Shown here: one piece after another, positions 23,591 through 34,272 of the stretch
Position numbering within the stretch: the first letter of the stretch is position 1
How the letters are laid out: each line of letters opens with the position of its first letter
Origin: Selaginella moellendorffii
Lineage: Eukaryota > Streptophyta > Lycopodiopsida > Selaginellales > Selaginellaceae
Direction: 5' to 3'
Assembly (NCBI RefSeq): GCF_000143415.4
Contig: NW_003314349.1
Span: forward strand, 406,692-470,691
Length of the DNA: 64,000 bases
The notes under the pieces: generated by a model
Told to the model about the DNA's origin: nothing
What the model saw: only the letters and a program-made list of their open reading frames with translations
Databases searched by the model: none
Program-made: the position numbers and the translations under genes

Positions 23591-26089
23591 TCAAATCCCT
23601 TGGAAATTCGGCCGTGCTAGAACCTCGTACTCCACCTCCGCCCCCTCCACAACTTCGTCCACCGTCCTCAGCCCCTGGATCACGGAGAGATCAAAGCCAT
23701 CCTTTGGCGGCGACACCAGCTTCTCGATACCATACTTGGCACACACCACCATGAGCAGCGCAAGCGTCGTGAGCACCTGGAGCCTCTCGCCATCGCCGCG
23801 GACGTAGAAGAAGAGCAGCATGGCGACGAGGTAGAGGCAGAGCGAGAGCCTCATTACTCGCAGCACCGTCCCCATGAGCTTGCCATCGTTGGCCGCGGCC
23901 GCGCCTCTCACCCGGTAGACGAAGAGGAAGTTGTACTTGTCCACCATGTAGCGGTAGCCGAAGTACAAGGCGCCGAACGGGATCATCACCGGAGCAAACG
24001 TCGAGTAGACGATCACCAGCGCGAAGATGGTGAGGTTGAAGGCGTAGTACTGCGCGTGGTCGAAGCGCTGGATCCCCCAGTGGAGATCCTTGACGAGCGG
24101 GTACACCGTTAAGTCCCGCCCCTGGAGGTCGAAGCCGTCGTTCATCGTCTCGGAGGCCTGCCGCGGAACCGTGTCGTCCTCCTCGCTGTGAGCTCCATTC
24201 TCGGGCAGCAGCGCTTCGTGCAAGCCGTTCGCGTCGTGGCCGGGGGTTCCATTCTCCATGGCCGCCGCGCTCCGGCTCTTCCTCATCAGGAACTTCCGCT
24301 TGATCCAGGGGATTGGGGCCAGCAAGTCGAACGAGACGCCGAGGAAGGAGCTCGTGATCATGAACGCCAGAGCCGAGAGGCACGACGTCGCCAGGAACGT
24401 CGCGCTCATGAGCTGCTTGATGCTCTTGCAGTCCTGCTTGTCGATGTAGCACTGCCCGATGTGGAGGATCGCGGCTTCCAGTGTCGTCNNNNNNNNNNNN
24501 NNNNNNNNNNNNNNNNNNNNNNNNNNNNNNNNNNNNNNNNNNNNNNNNNNNNNNNNNNNNNNNNNNNNNNNNNNNNNNNNNNNNNNNNNNNNNNNNNNNN
24601 NNNNNNGCACCGCGGGAACAAGCACGTACATGGTGACGAAGATGAGCACGTTCGGCAGGAACTGGAGGATGAAAGTGGAGAACCAGTTGGAGGAGCGAGC
24701 CCAGGCGAGCCAAACTTGCAAGTGCTCCATGGTATCTCGCCCGATGAAGCGGCTAGCGTTGTGTATCGCGGTGATGGCCGCCAGTGGCGAGCTACAAAAG
24801 AAGAGCACCAGCAGCAACAGGAGATTCACAGCAACCGTTCGCAAGCGTCTCTGGAGTGAGCTCCTGCCGAGGTGGTGCCAATAGATATCGCGAGGCGAAG
24901 GAGCCCTGCCAACTTTCCAGCACCCCCTCGAGAGCTGCGCCTCCACCATCGAAAAACCTCCTACTAATCTATCGCTCCTGGTAGAATTCATCCTAGCGTC
25001 CTGTAGAGCCCTGCTCGCCGTGAATACGTCCTTGAATACCACGAAAGCAATCCCAGCACCTGTGGCAATCCCATCCCTGTAAGCACCGAGAGAGCTCTCG
25101 AGCTCCCCGCGTCGAGCAGCCAGCCTCCTCAGCCTATCCTCGGGAGTCAAGCGGCACAAAACTAATATACAGCTCCAGCACCTCGTCACCTCGTGCTTGA
25201 TCCAAGACCACTTCTCCCGGAACCAAGACACCCTCCTGTGGCTGCTGCTGGACGATGACAAATCCACGAAAAGATCCCTATCGTCACCACTAAAAAAGTA
25301 GTCTTCCTCGTAGAACACCTGCTGTCGTGCTCGAGCCTGAGCGTCCGCTGCCACAATCCTCTCCCTCGTCTTGAGCAGCTCGGACTTGAGCCGATAGAAC
25401 GCGTCCAGATCGTGAGGGACAACAATGGAGTAGACTTTCCCTGGATACCGGTGCTCAAAGTAGTCCTCCAGCGGCCGCTTGTCCATGGCGAGAACCCGAG
25501 GAACTCCTCTCACCATCAGCGTGAAAATCGCCACCGAGTCGGCCGAGTCTCCGTCGTGGAACTGTGTCGCCTGGAGATGCTTCTCCAGGCTACTCGTGCA
25601 AAGGTGGACGGCGGCGGTGAGAGCCACCATGAACACCGTGTGAGCCCACAGCCATGGCGATCCCTCCTTGACGTGAGCAACCGTCGCCTTTGCAAACTGG
25701 TCCTCGATTGGAACCGTGCCCCCATACAAATTCACGGGCAGGATGACCAGCACTGCCACCACCGAGACGATCGCGAGCGTGACGAAAGTGTAGCCCTCCA
25801 CCGACAGATACTGTGCCGAATTGGCGCCGCACAGCCTCGCGATCTGCTGGCTGGTCGTGTGCCACACCGCCAGGAGCTTCGTCACCAGCGATGCCGCCCC
25901 GGGGAGCTTGTGATCGCTCCTCACCTTGACGACGAGGAAGAGGATCACGCAGCACACGGCGCCGATGATGGAGATGTTGCTCAGGTACTGGATATTTCCA
26001 TACCATGCGTCCTGCTGCTTGGGGATGAGCCAATCGAAGGAATCGTCGCCGGGCGCCGGCGCTGCAGCTGGCGCCTCGAATCCAGCCAT
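23591..26089 (-). CDS. OSCA4: OSCA4-type mechanosensitive/hyperosmolality-gated calcium-permeable channel (CSC1-like)
   Basis: This single-exon gene of 832 codons includes an assembly gap. OSCA proteins are dimeric TMEM16-fold cation channels opened by membrane tension or hyperosmotic shock. The N-terminal membrane segments and loop (WYGNIQYLSNISIIGAVCC, then KVRSDHKLPG, then LPVNLYGGT) closely resemble the Arabidopsis At4g35870 (OSCA4.1) clade, whose member is also intronless. The central cytosolic part has VFTLMVRGVPR and DYFEHRYPGKVYSIVVPHD, the RRM-like PHM7_cyt region. C-terminal segments include ATFLATSCLSALAFMITSS, PLVKDLHWGIQRFDHAQYYAFN and YNFLFVYRVRG. The gap removes about 39 residues of a pore-region membrane segment (after MYVLVPAV). 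The frame is open on both sides. The start is the first Met, followed by an Ala/Pro-rich leader. Confidence 0.92.
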   Translation of the reverse strand: MAGFEAPAAAPAPGDDSFDWLIPKQQDAWYGNIQYLSNISIIGAVCCVILFLVVKVRSDHKLPGAASLVTKLLAVWHTTSQQIARLCGANSAQYLSVEGYTFVTLAIVSVVAVLVILPVNLYGGTVPIEDQFAKATVAHVKEGSPWLWAHTVFMVALTAAVHLCTSSLEKHLQATQFHDGDSADSVAIFTLMVRGVPRVLAMDKRPLEDYFEHRYPGKVYSIVVPHDLDAFYRLKSELLKTRERIVAADAQARARQQVFYEEDYFFSGDDRDLFVDLSSSSSSHRRVSWFREKWSWIKHEVTRCWSCILVLCRLTPEDRLRRLAARRGELESSLGAYRDGIATGAGIAFVVFKDVFTASRALQDARMNSTRSDRLVGGFSMVEAQLSRGCWKVGRAPSPRDIYWHHLGRSSLQRRLRTVAVNLLLLLVLFFCSSPLAAITAIHNASRFIGRDTMEHLQVWLAWARSSNWFSTFILQFLPNVLIFVTMYVLVPAVXXXXXXXXXXXXXXXXXXXXXXXXXXXXXXXXXXXXXXXXTTLEAAILHIGQCYIDKQDCKSIKQLMSATFLATSCLSALAFMITSSFLGVSFDLLAPIPWIKRKFLMRKSRSAAAMENGTPGHDANGLHEALLPENGAHSEEDDTVPRQASETMNDGFDLQGRDLTVYPLVKDLHWGIQRFDHAQYYAFNLTIFALVIVYSTFAPVMIPFGALYFGYRYMVDKYNFLFVYRVRGAAAANDGKLMGTVLRVMRLSLCLYLVAMLLFFYVRGDGERLQVLTTLALLMVVCAKYGIEKLVSPPKDGFDLSVIQGLRTVDEVVEGAEVEYEVLARPNFQGI
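24489..24606. other. Assembly gap (118 N) inside the OSCA gene
   Basis: A run of N replaces coding sequence in a membrane segment. The OSCA frame stays in register across it, which suggests that the gap length is close to true or off by a multiple of three. Confidence 0.98.
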
Positions 26090-26245
26090 GGATCGATGCT
26101 ACTGTCGCTGTCGCTGCTGTGAATCATACCTCGAATGGAACTCCAGCTCCAAGAACCCTAAAATCCCAAAGAACCAAGAGCCCTAAAGTTCTATATAACA
26201 AAATAAATATATGCCAAAGGAATCTTTCCTGGAGTTTGAATGCTT

Positions 26246-28192
26246 CTAAGCTCCAAAGTACCAGATATCGTTGGAATCGAGGAACTCGAAGCCTCCCATG
26301 ATGGGCTCGGGGCTGCCCAGCGCGAGATCGTATTCTCCAGCTGGGAATCCATAGTCGGAGTGGACTTCCTCCTCTCCTGGAGCTCCAAATTCATGGTGCT
26401 GGCCATCGTTTCTCTCCTCCTCCATCGCGAGCTCGTTGAGATAGAACGGGTCCGCCAATCCTCCACTTTGCTGCCGCTCATGGTGGTGATCGTGACGATG
26501 GCGATCGCGCTCTTCTTCGGGCCTTGAGCCTTGATCTTCCTGCTCTCCAGGACGATCTAGTTGCTCCTGCGGCTGTTCTAGGTGGTGGTGGTGACGATCT
26601 GGTCGCTGTTCTTGCTCGTTTAGATCCAGGCTGCGGCCATGCTGCTGGAACACGCTAAAGTTCGATCCCATCGCAGCAGCTGGATAGCCCCAAGCTTCCA
26701 CCACGAGAGGCGGCGTCGGCTGGAACAGTCCCTTGCCACCACCGCCCGGAGGAGCCGCCGCTACCGCCGCCACCATCGCCACCTGGTTGTAAGGAGCCAC
26801 TCCGGATTGGATCAAACCATTTCCAGCCTCCGCCACTGGCCTGTAGCTGCACCTTCCTTCGTGGTTGTTCCTCGAGTTGTAGTCCTTGAATGCGTTCCCC
26901 GGATCGTGGTGGAAGCACTGCTCGTAGCGGCACCGAAAGCTTCTCTCCTCCGGCTCTATACGCGGCTCGGCGATCGGTCTCTTCTCCCGAGATCTTCGTC
27001 CGGTTTCCACTCGTTGCTGTGGTGGATCCTCTTCCTCCTCGTCCATGGCACTAACTTCCGAGCTTCCGGGACGAACTGGAGGTGGTGGCGGTGGCGGCGG
27101 CGGTGGCGGCGGTGGCGTCACAGTAGCACTAGCGACCTTCGCTTGCTTAGACTTGTTCTTGTTCTTGGGCTGCTTAGAACTCGGTGGAGGAGCTGGATCG
27201 TCATCGCTGGAAGTAGTCCCCGCCGGCTGTGATCGAGCTCTGTCATTGCTAGAGCTGCTGCCTGAGTTGCAAACGTTGCTGACCTTGGTGGTGGTGGTGG
27301 TGGTGGTGGCGGCGTTGGAAGTTGACGAGGACACCACCAGCGACTCCTCGTGAGCTAGCACCGCGATCCAAGTCGCGCTCTCCTTGGCAGTCATCTTGTC
27401 CTGGAGGCACTTGGAGCTCCTCACCAGCGTCCTGATCTTGGCGATGTCCGGCGACAGGTGCTTGATCACCGCCAGCAGCACTCCAACCTTCCAGGCCTTT
27501 TTGAGATCGTGAGGCTTCTTATACGGCGGCGGCACGTCCTTGGCTCCTCTCACCTGCGACCCAATCTCCGACCACCACTCCTCGTTCCCAGTCGGCCACC
27601 ACGGCGGAGGAACCAGCTTCTCCAGCGGGTACTTCCTTTGCGGAGGATCGCAGTGCTGCATTAGAGCCGAGAGGAGCGATCCCAGCGTCGTGTCCTGGAG
27701 CTCCTGCAATGCCCTGGCCGTGCTCCAGTTCTTCCTCCTGGAAGAATCCCTGCCGCTGTCCTCGCCGGAGTTCTCAGCCTGGAACTTCCCAATCGCCACT
27801 GGCGCGTTCTTGTCGAATCTCACCTTGTCCTTCCACCACGCCCGGAGATTATCCGAGGAGCCACTCACGGGCTTGCCCTTCTCGGGGACGATCCCATAAA
27901 CGAATCCCTGCGCGTGGCAAACCTCCACCATCTTGAGCATGTACTTGAGGATCCCATCCTGTGCTCGAGCCATCTTCTTGCGCCGCGCTTGCTCGGGCGA
28001 TTGCTTCTGCTTGGCCCGATCCTTGCCGCCGCCGGCGCCCCTGGCCTTGAGCTGCTCCTTGGCGCGCTTGAGGCGGAGCTTGTCCATCCATATCCGCTTT
28101 TCCAGCTCGTCAATGTCCGTCTCGCCGCCATCGTCGTCCACGTCGTCGCCATCGCTCAGCTCCACCTCGTAATCCGCCACATCCTCCTCCAT
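26246..28192 (-). CDS. EIN3: EIN3/EIL-family transcription factor
   Basis: This intronless 648-residue protein matches EIN3/EIL factors, the nuclear master regulators of ethylene-responsive transcription. After an acidic start ([17 protein letters not shown]) comes the family's basic DNA-binding region. Visible blocks are [15 protein letters not shown] (about residue 30), [87 protein letters not shown] and [15 protein letters not shown] (to about residue 250). The C-terminal half is low-complexity: a run of 13 prolines near residue 365, then Gln/His/Glu-rich stretches, and an acidic end ([17 protein letters not shown]). The length is typical of the family (about 600). It lies 156 bp upstream of the OSCA start on the same strand. 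In angiosperms these factors are controlled by EBF1/2-mediated turnover; nothing in the DNA shows that here. Confidence 0.95.
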   Translation of the reverse strand: MEEDVADYEVELSDGDDVDDDGGETDIDELEKRIWMDKLRLKRAKEQLKARGAGGGKDRAKQKQSPEQARRKKMARAQDGILKYMLKMVEVCHAQGFVYGIVPEKGKPVSGSSDNLRAWWKDKVRFDKNAPVAIGKFQAENSGEDSGRDSSRRKNWSTARALQELQDTTLGSLLSALMQHCDPPQRKYPLEKLVPPPWWPTGNEEWWSEIGSQVRGAKDVPPPYKKPHDLKKAWKVGVLLAVIKHLSPDIAKIRTLVRSSKCLQDKMTAKESATWIAVLAHEESLVVSSSTSNAATTTTTTTKVSNVCNSGSSSSNDRARSQPAGTTSSDDDPAPPPSSKQPKNKNKSKQAKVASATVTPPPPPPPPPPPPPVRPGSSEVSAMDEEEEDPPQQRVETGRRSREKRPIAEPRIEPEERSFRCRYEQCFHHDPGNAFKDYNSRNNHEGRCSYRPVAEAGNGLIQSGVAPYNQVAMVAAVAAAPPGGGGKGLFQPTPPLVVEAWGYPAAAMGSNFSVFQQHGRSLDLNEQEQRPDRHHHHLEQPQEQLDRPGEQEDQGSRPEEERDRHRHDHHHERQQSGGLADPFYLNELAMEEERNDGQHHEFGAPGEEEVHSDYGFPAGEYDLALGSPEPIMGGFEFLDSNDIWYFGA

Positions 28193-29607
28193 CCGCTGCG
28201 GCGGGCTATAGATCTCGTAGATTACCTGAGAGAATCCTTCGCTCCAGTGCCAACGCGTCCCGATTCATCCCCCCGGACTCCTCTGCATTTTTAGGGTTCT
28301 TCGAGTCTCCAGCCAAACTTTTGGCTTAACCTTTAACGCAATCCCAGCCGTCCATCTACACACCTGGCTGATGTTTGTAGCCAAGTAAAAGACTCTTGCT
28401 ATTTAAATGACAGAGTAATTTGTTTTTTAAAAAGTAAATAGAAAATTATAAAATAAATATAAAAACTGTTATTAAATAATTTTCTTAGAAAAATTAAATA
28501 AATCCTAAGGCTTAGTAACATAATGGTACCAAAGTTTAATCTAAACATTCAAGGTTTTAAAGGATATATAAATTTACTTCAGGTATTTAGTGAAATGATT
28601 CCAAAATAATTAAAGAAAGTTTCCTAAATTGACAATTATAAACTAAACTAGTTATTAAAAGGCATTTTTTTATGGAACATGTTTACATATTTAATAAAAA
28701 ATACCAAATATCTTAGTGATAGATTTAACTAGTTAAGAGAAGAAAAATTATTTAATAGTTTTGTGAGAGATCTTAATATAATAAATTTAAAAATATAAGA
28801 CATTCAAGAAATGCTTGCATAAAGATATTTATAATAATATAAGAAAATTTAATTAATGATATTATAAAAATAATAATTTTAAAACAATTAGTTTGTCTAT
28901 ACATTTTTAACTGCAAAAGACTTAAGGCTTATCTTTACTTATCACTCTCATGAATTAATAAACCACTCTTCCATGGGATGATTTTCTTTTTTTAAAATAA
29001 AATTATAGTTTTTATAATCACTTAAAGGGCTATGGAGTAAGTTCATTTTTCCTAATTATAATATCATAATTATAGTAGCATAGCATATAAATTATCTATT
29101 TAGGATTGTATTTTTCATATGTGATAGTCATTGTTAAACTTGAAATTATAAGCATAGCTCTCCAGGAAGCTCTCCATCTTAAATCACTCCATTAATTCAA
29201 GTTTAAATTATAATCCTGGAGAGCTATGGAGTAAAGGGACAAAGAGGTACAAAATTGAGAGGAATAATAATACACCAATAATTAAAAAATGATAAAATAT
29301 TTTTAATTATGTTAAATTAATAAGCATGGTGGGTATTTATTATGAATTTGGTAAATTTGATATTATAATTTCAAGTTTAACAATGACTATCACATATGAA
29401 AAATACAATCCTAAATAGATTATGCTACTATAATTAGGATATTATCCAAAAATGTTTAGGTATTTGTAGCAAATTTTTAAAAATGCCAAAATAATATAAA
29501 ACTGGCTTTATTCCATAACCTTGATTACTTAAATAAAAATCAATTAACATAATTGATTTGGAATAATCGTTCAACAATTCAAAAGTGTTTTGTATGATCT
29601 TTTATAA
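28193..29607. other. AT-rich spacer between P450 and EIN3-like gene
   Basis: About 28370-29600 is strongly AT-rich and has no supported gene. It includes a nested foldback repeat (separate entry). The first 200 bp upstream of the EIN3-like start are GC-richer and presumably promoter or 5' UTR. Confidence 0.6.
29068..29435. repeat. Nested foldback (MITE-like) with perfect 55-bp inverted arms
   Basis: The segment 29096-29150 is the exact reverse complement of 29364-29418 (55 of 55). A further 15-bp perfect pair lies outside (29068-29082 with 29421-29435). Inside the loop a second perfect 15-bp pair (29153-29167 with 29214-29228, CATAGCTCTCCAGGA) gives a smaller hairpin. No open frame and no certain target duplication were found. 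The perfect arms imply a young or conserved structure. Confidence 0.8.
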
Positions 29608-31488
29608 TTACAGGAGTTTTGAAACTCTTACCGAATAGAAGTCTCGTGGCCTTGGATGTGGCAAGTAAGAAACTTTGCTGTTGGGATTCAAGGCAGTCCA
29701 CCTACAAAGCCCGTGTAAAGTAAGACTCACAAATAATACATCTTCACCTGTAGCCAGTAACGAAGTAATGGACGACAATGAAGATTTGAAGCTTGGCAAG
29801 CTCGTTACCAGGACAAGTTCGATTTCCCATCCCAAAGGGCATGAACGTGAATGGAGATGCTCCATATTTCTAGTGAAAAACCCCAGCCAGAGTTACACAG
29901 AAAGGCTTTGAGAATTTAGTACCTCCCAGCGCTCTGGATCGAACTTTTCTGGGTCGGGGTGGACGTGTGGATCCATGTGTACTTGTCTTAGCCACGCTTC
30001 CGCATGCCACCCTTTGGGAATGGTAAAGCCTATACATGGAATGCAATGAGAGAAAATCACTTAAAAGATGAAAAGCACACTCACCATTAAACTCGACATC
30101 TACCAAGGCTCTTCTGAAGACCATTGGAGATATATTTGCAAGTCGCAGTGTTTCGTCGACAACCTGGGAAAAGAAGAGACAAAATCAGGAATGAAAACAA
30201 GGAAAAATGGCCAGCACTGACACTAGAAAGGTAGCGCATTCTTTTGATGTCTGAAAGGTTGAGCATTTCCCCTTCTGAAATGCATTTAGCGATGCCATCT
30301 TGCTCGGTCTGAATAAGAAAGATTGTATGTTTGTATGAAACTGCAAACCTTTACCTTCACTTTCTCGAGCACATCAGGATTTCGCTTCAGGAAAATCATC
30401 AGCCACATGATGACATGAGCCGTCGAGTCGTGACCAGCGTTCATGTACATGTTGAGCACGTCTATGATTTGAGCGTCTTCCAGAGCCTCTCCTTTGTCAT
30501 CTAGCTGATCCATGAGCAACGAAAGAATGTTTGTTTCCTGTGGCTTTCCAGAAGCTCTTCGCTGGTTGATCACGTCCTGGATAAGCTTGATGAGCTTTCG
30601 CCTCGCCTGAGAATGGGAAAACGTCACAAAGCTGTGTAGGACAACGCATGTGGCTTTTACCTTCAAGGCTTTGTTGTAGGCAGTCCCAGGGAAGTTGATG
30701 GGAAGAGCACGAATGCCTTGGTTGACAATGTAGTACAAGGAGAAAGTCTCATCCACGTCGAGACTGGAGTCTTTCCCATATAAAATGTGGAGGACAGTTA
30801 GAAACGTGAACTGTCGTATCAGAAAAACCCAGTGTCAACAAGAAAAAACTAAGACAAAGAGGAAGTAAACATCGCTTACCCTTCTCATCTCGGTAAGAAG
30901 AACGATCTTATCCTGCGCAGACCACCTCGCAAGGCACGCTTTTATGTTGTTGACGATGAGAGGCACATACTGCTCTAGAGCTTTGGGACTGTTCACAGCG
31001 GGCTCGGTAAGCTTCCGGAGCTTGAAGTGGCTCTCACCAGTTAATCCCGCAAACGAATTTCGTCCCATGAGCTCAACAGCGCTCTCCGGCCATCCTGTCT
31101 CAAAGCTGTCTTTGGAGAGCACGAATTTGCATGCCTCTGGTGTGGCAGCAAGGACGGTGGGCTGCCAGAACAGAAACGCCTTGTAAAAACCCACTCGATT
31201 GTACCTGGAAACCAAGAAGAAGCGACGGTTAGACAAGCGAGAGAAAACTGCGACAGTACCCAACTTGGCAACGTAGTGAGCCATGAAAGTGTCCGGTCTT
31301 CCAGACTTGAAGGCTCTGAGGAAAGCAGCCATGTTGCCAAAGACGGGCCATCCAAGCGAACCTGGTGGAAGTGGAGGCTGTCCCGGCTTGAGCACCGGCT
31401 CATAGTACCATTTGTTGAAAAAACTCGAGAATGTCAACAAGGCAGTGACTGCCACCACCGCAACGCCAAGAATCATGGCAACCTCCAT
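29608..31488 (-). CDS. Cytochrome P450, CYP85 clan, most like CYP88 (ent-kaurenoic acid oxidase)
   Basis: Eight exons join in frame: 31488-30880, 30810-30661, 30606-30355, 30308-30222, 30163-30085, 30029-29923, 29869-29748 and 29701-29608 (up to 499 residues). An N-terminal membrane anchor precedes the hinge [14 protein letters not shown]. Also visible are the I-helix oxygen-binding AGHDST, the K-helix ETLR, a PERW region and the heme loop [10 protein letters not shown] with its cysteine ligand. The segments [34 protein letters not shown] and [19 protein letters not shown] resemble CYP88 KAO enzymes, which oxidise ent-kaurenoic acid to GA12 in the ER. The substrate here is inferred. Exon 1 carries 22 extra in-frame codons near 31194-31259 with GT...AG ends, possibly a 66-nt intron. 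The start is chosen at MEVAM; an in-frame Met 19 codons upstream exists. Confidence 0.85.
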
Positions 31489-32213
31489 CGTTTTTTTGCT
31501 TGACGGGCACCGCAAAAACCTCTGATCTCCCTTCCTGCATAACATTTTGCTTGCAAGCCATTAGCGCCCATAAGACAAAAGGAATCAGACTTACCTTCAA
31601 AGCTTCCATTAGCTCCAAATAAAAACGCTTGTCTTTTCTTAACAGGATGCCTTCACCATTTAAAAGAGCCGCGGCAAACTGTAGTCTGTGTCCATTATCT
31701 CAACAGTAACGATTCCAGCTGCAGAGATTCCAAGAGCGCTGCTTTTTCCGTAGAGGTTGGCAGATAGATATCAAAAAAGAATTGAAAGGACAGAGATTAC
31801 CTGGTCGGAGTTTCATCTTCGTAAAGCAAGACCATACCCATTGCATAGCCTGTTAACAATCACCAAAAGCTGCACAGGGACAATTCGGATCCGCCAAATA
31901 ACAAATCTTTAGCATTGCATTCCTGTAATACCATCACCTGAGAAAGTGACTTTTAATTCTACCTTCTCACTGCAAAACTACAAGCGTGAGTGATTCAATA
32001 AAAGAAACAAAAATCCACAGTAACTGAGTTCCTGTAAAGAATAACAGGCTTAGCTTTTTAAGAACGGAGTAAGAAAATTTCGAAAGAAGCACACCTGAGT
32101 TTGGCTGAAGAAGAACGAGGCTAGATACAAAAAAATGGACAAAAAAGCACAAAGGTAATAGTACAATCGCGAGCTGATGTTTTGCTCAGCTTCAACCCAC
32201 CAAAGTGAACTAC
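31489..32213. other. Spacer between NEMP-like and P450 genes
   Basis: No gene is supported. It must hold the 3' region of the NEMP-like gene and the promoter of the P450, both on the minus strand. Confidence 0.5.
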
Positions 32214-34156
32214 CTATGAGGACAGGCTCGCCGTCAACTCAATCTCCTCTTCCGGCCTTTCTTCACGCGCGTCGTGTGGCAGCACGGCAATTCTGTCGGT
32301 GTTTTCAATGGCCCACTCGGCGAACTTTGGCGAAGAAAGTAGTTCTTTCATGGAGTTGTGCGTGTATTCCCTCGCCAGGGCCTCTCTCTCTGCCCGGGAC
32401 ATCTTGTTGCGCTCAGGTGTGTGGTGGAAAGTTGAGTAGAAGGTTCGCTCGGGTGTCACCTTGAAAGTTGCTGGAGGCGACACGAAGACGCGCTTTCCTG
32501 CATAAACACGCAGTTTAGAGCTAAACCAGACGATATAATTTACCTGAAATGGTGACCGGAGTGTGATAGGAGCTTGACGGAACTCCAAAGGGGGATGTGG
32601 CGACCTGCTTCTTCTTCCACATCTTCACATACTTTTTGCGATACCTCCACGCGCCGAAGGCAGAAGAAGAGGAATCTTCCCTGGAGAATGGCCACGAGAA
32701 ATCGACCAGACTTCCCAGGCCTTTAAAATGCTTGGGTACCAGAGAAATCAATATCCCGACGACCAATGACAGAACGCTGAACACCGGATCAGTCGAAGTC
32801 TGAAAAACGGGGTGTAAGCTTCGCAGGAAGAATAAAGCTTGTTTACTCACTTGTAAGAGCATTGTAGCGCCGAAAAGCCGGATAGCCCATTTGACGAACG
32901 TTGCTGTCCCAGAGTCCACATCTCCCTCATTCGTGAGAATAAACTTACGAACTCCCCAATATCCCATGTATGCACCGACTGTGAGAACTCCCATCAAACA
33001 AAATATGGCGATCTGCAAGGGAACGGTTAAAGAAGGCATTGGAAAAAAAAAAACTATATATATCTTACCGGCTTAACCATGTCTTCCCCCAATCCCATAT
33101 CCATCAACATTGGGGTCAAAAGAATCGAGATCTGTCGGAGTAAAAGAGCTCCAAAACCCACCTGAAAATCGTGCTACACGTCAGAACGAAAAGCTGGCCG
33201 AGAAGGAAAAAAAGAAACAAAAAAAAAAAATGCTTACAAGAGAGCCATATAGAAGTATGTAGATACTGCTTTTCCTGCCAAATGGCAGAAGTTTCATCGC
33301 CTGCAGTTAGCTGTTAACGAAGGACAGTCAGCTCTACAATGTGTACCTGAAACAAAATGATGAGCACCACTAAAACGATGCCCAGAGTCATGCCACTGCT
33401 GTAGTAAAAGGGAACCCATTCGCTCACGATGGGCGCCGAAATGAGTAAAGCGATGCCAAGTACGAAGAGAAACACTCGGTAGGAGCAAAACTCTGTAACA
33501 CGCAATGATCAGCAACTTGTCCAAGAAGAAAAGAAAGAAAAACGCGTACCTTCTTTGACGAGCACAGTGACAGGAGTGTCTTTAATCGAGGCTTTCCGAT
33601 CTGACCGGATATCAACGTACATGGTTTCGAACGGTGACATGCTCGCAAACCACTTATTCTTTTCCAGAGCCTTCCACTTTTCTTTCGAGCACTGGCACAA
33701 GTCCAGGGTCGCGTTGCTGCGAAGAAACGCAAACCAAACCAACCAAACCAACAAAAACAAGAGTGTTAGAACCGCCAAAGAGTTCTTCCCCAAAGAGCTT
33801 CATGCATACCCATGAAGGCAAGCCTCGATCTTCGATAGAGTGAAAGGAGCCGAAACATTCACGCGCCGGACGTGAGCGAGCTTGCGGAAGCTCTCCAATC
33901 GCGACAACGCCGGGACGACGTAGCGCTTGCAGCTAAGGACGCTGCCAGTGTTCATCCCCGGCGAAGAGCTCATGAAAGAATCGTCCAAAAGCGGCGCCTG
34001 GAGAGCGTCCGGGTCGCCGCCATCGCCTGTCAATAAAGAACAATTTCTAAGCTACCGCCATAGCTGCGCAGCCACAGTACCTTCGATCGCGCCTCCAAAA
34101 GCCGCGCAACAAGCGACGAGGACGAGAATCCCAAGCACGCGCCATCGCCAAGCCAT
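32214..34156 (-). CDS. NEMP/PNET2-type inner nuclear-envelope membrane protein
   Basis: Nine exons join cleanly to 487 residues: 34156-34081, 34026-33810, 33716-33550, 33492-33347, 33300-33238, 33161-33069, 33012-32851, 32799-32544 and 32497-32214. A signal peptide (VLGILVLVACCAAFGG) leads into a lumenal domain with Cys-rich NATLDLCQCSKEKW. Five membrane segments follow. The first two (LFVLGIALLISAPIVSEW, then FYYSSGMTLGIVLVVLIIL) carry the FYYS-G-GI pattern typical of NEMP1/TMEM194 and its plant counterpart PNET2. A basic cytosolic or nucleoplasmic tail follows, with SPFGVPSSSYHTP and a Glu-rich end. Known family members sit in the inner nuclear membrane and support envelope stiffness and chromatin contacts. 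The Met of MAWRWRV is chosen because it gives the signal peptide. Its start codon is 116 bp from the divergent RST gene. Confidence 0.85.
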
Positions 34157-34272
34157 TAGAAAAAACCCTAGTGTATCGTCTGCCCTAAAGCTCTCCACTC
34201 TTATTTCTAGGTTTTTGCGCCCACATCCTCCAGCGAGAGAAAAAATCATGGCCTCTATCTCCTCCTACTAGA
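34157..34272. promoter_or_regulatory. Shared divergent promoter of NEMP-like and RST genes
   Basis: Only 116 bp separate the two proposed start codons, which point away from each other. Both 5' UTRs and core promoters must be packed here or overlap the neighbouring gene. No clear TATA box was seen. Confidence 0.5.
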
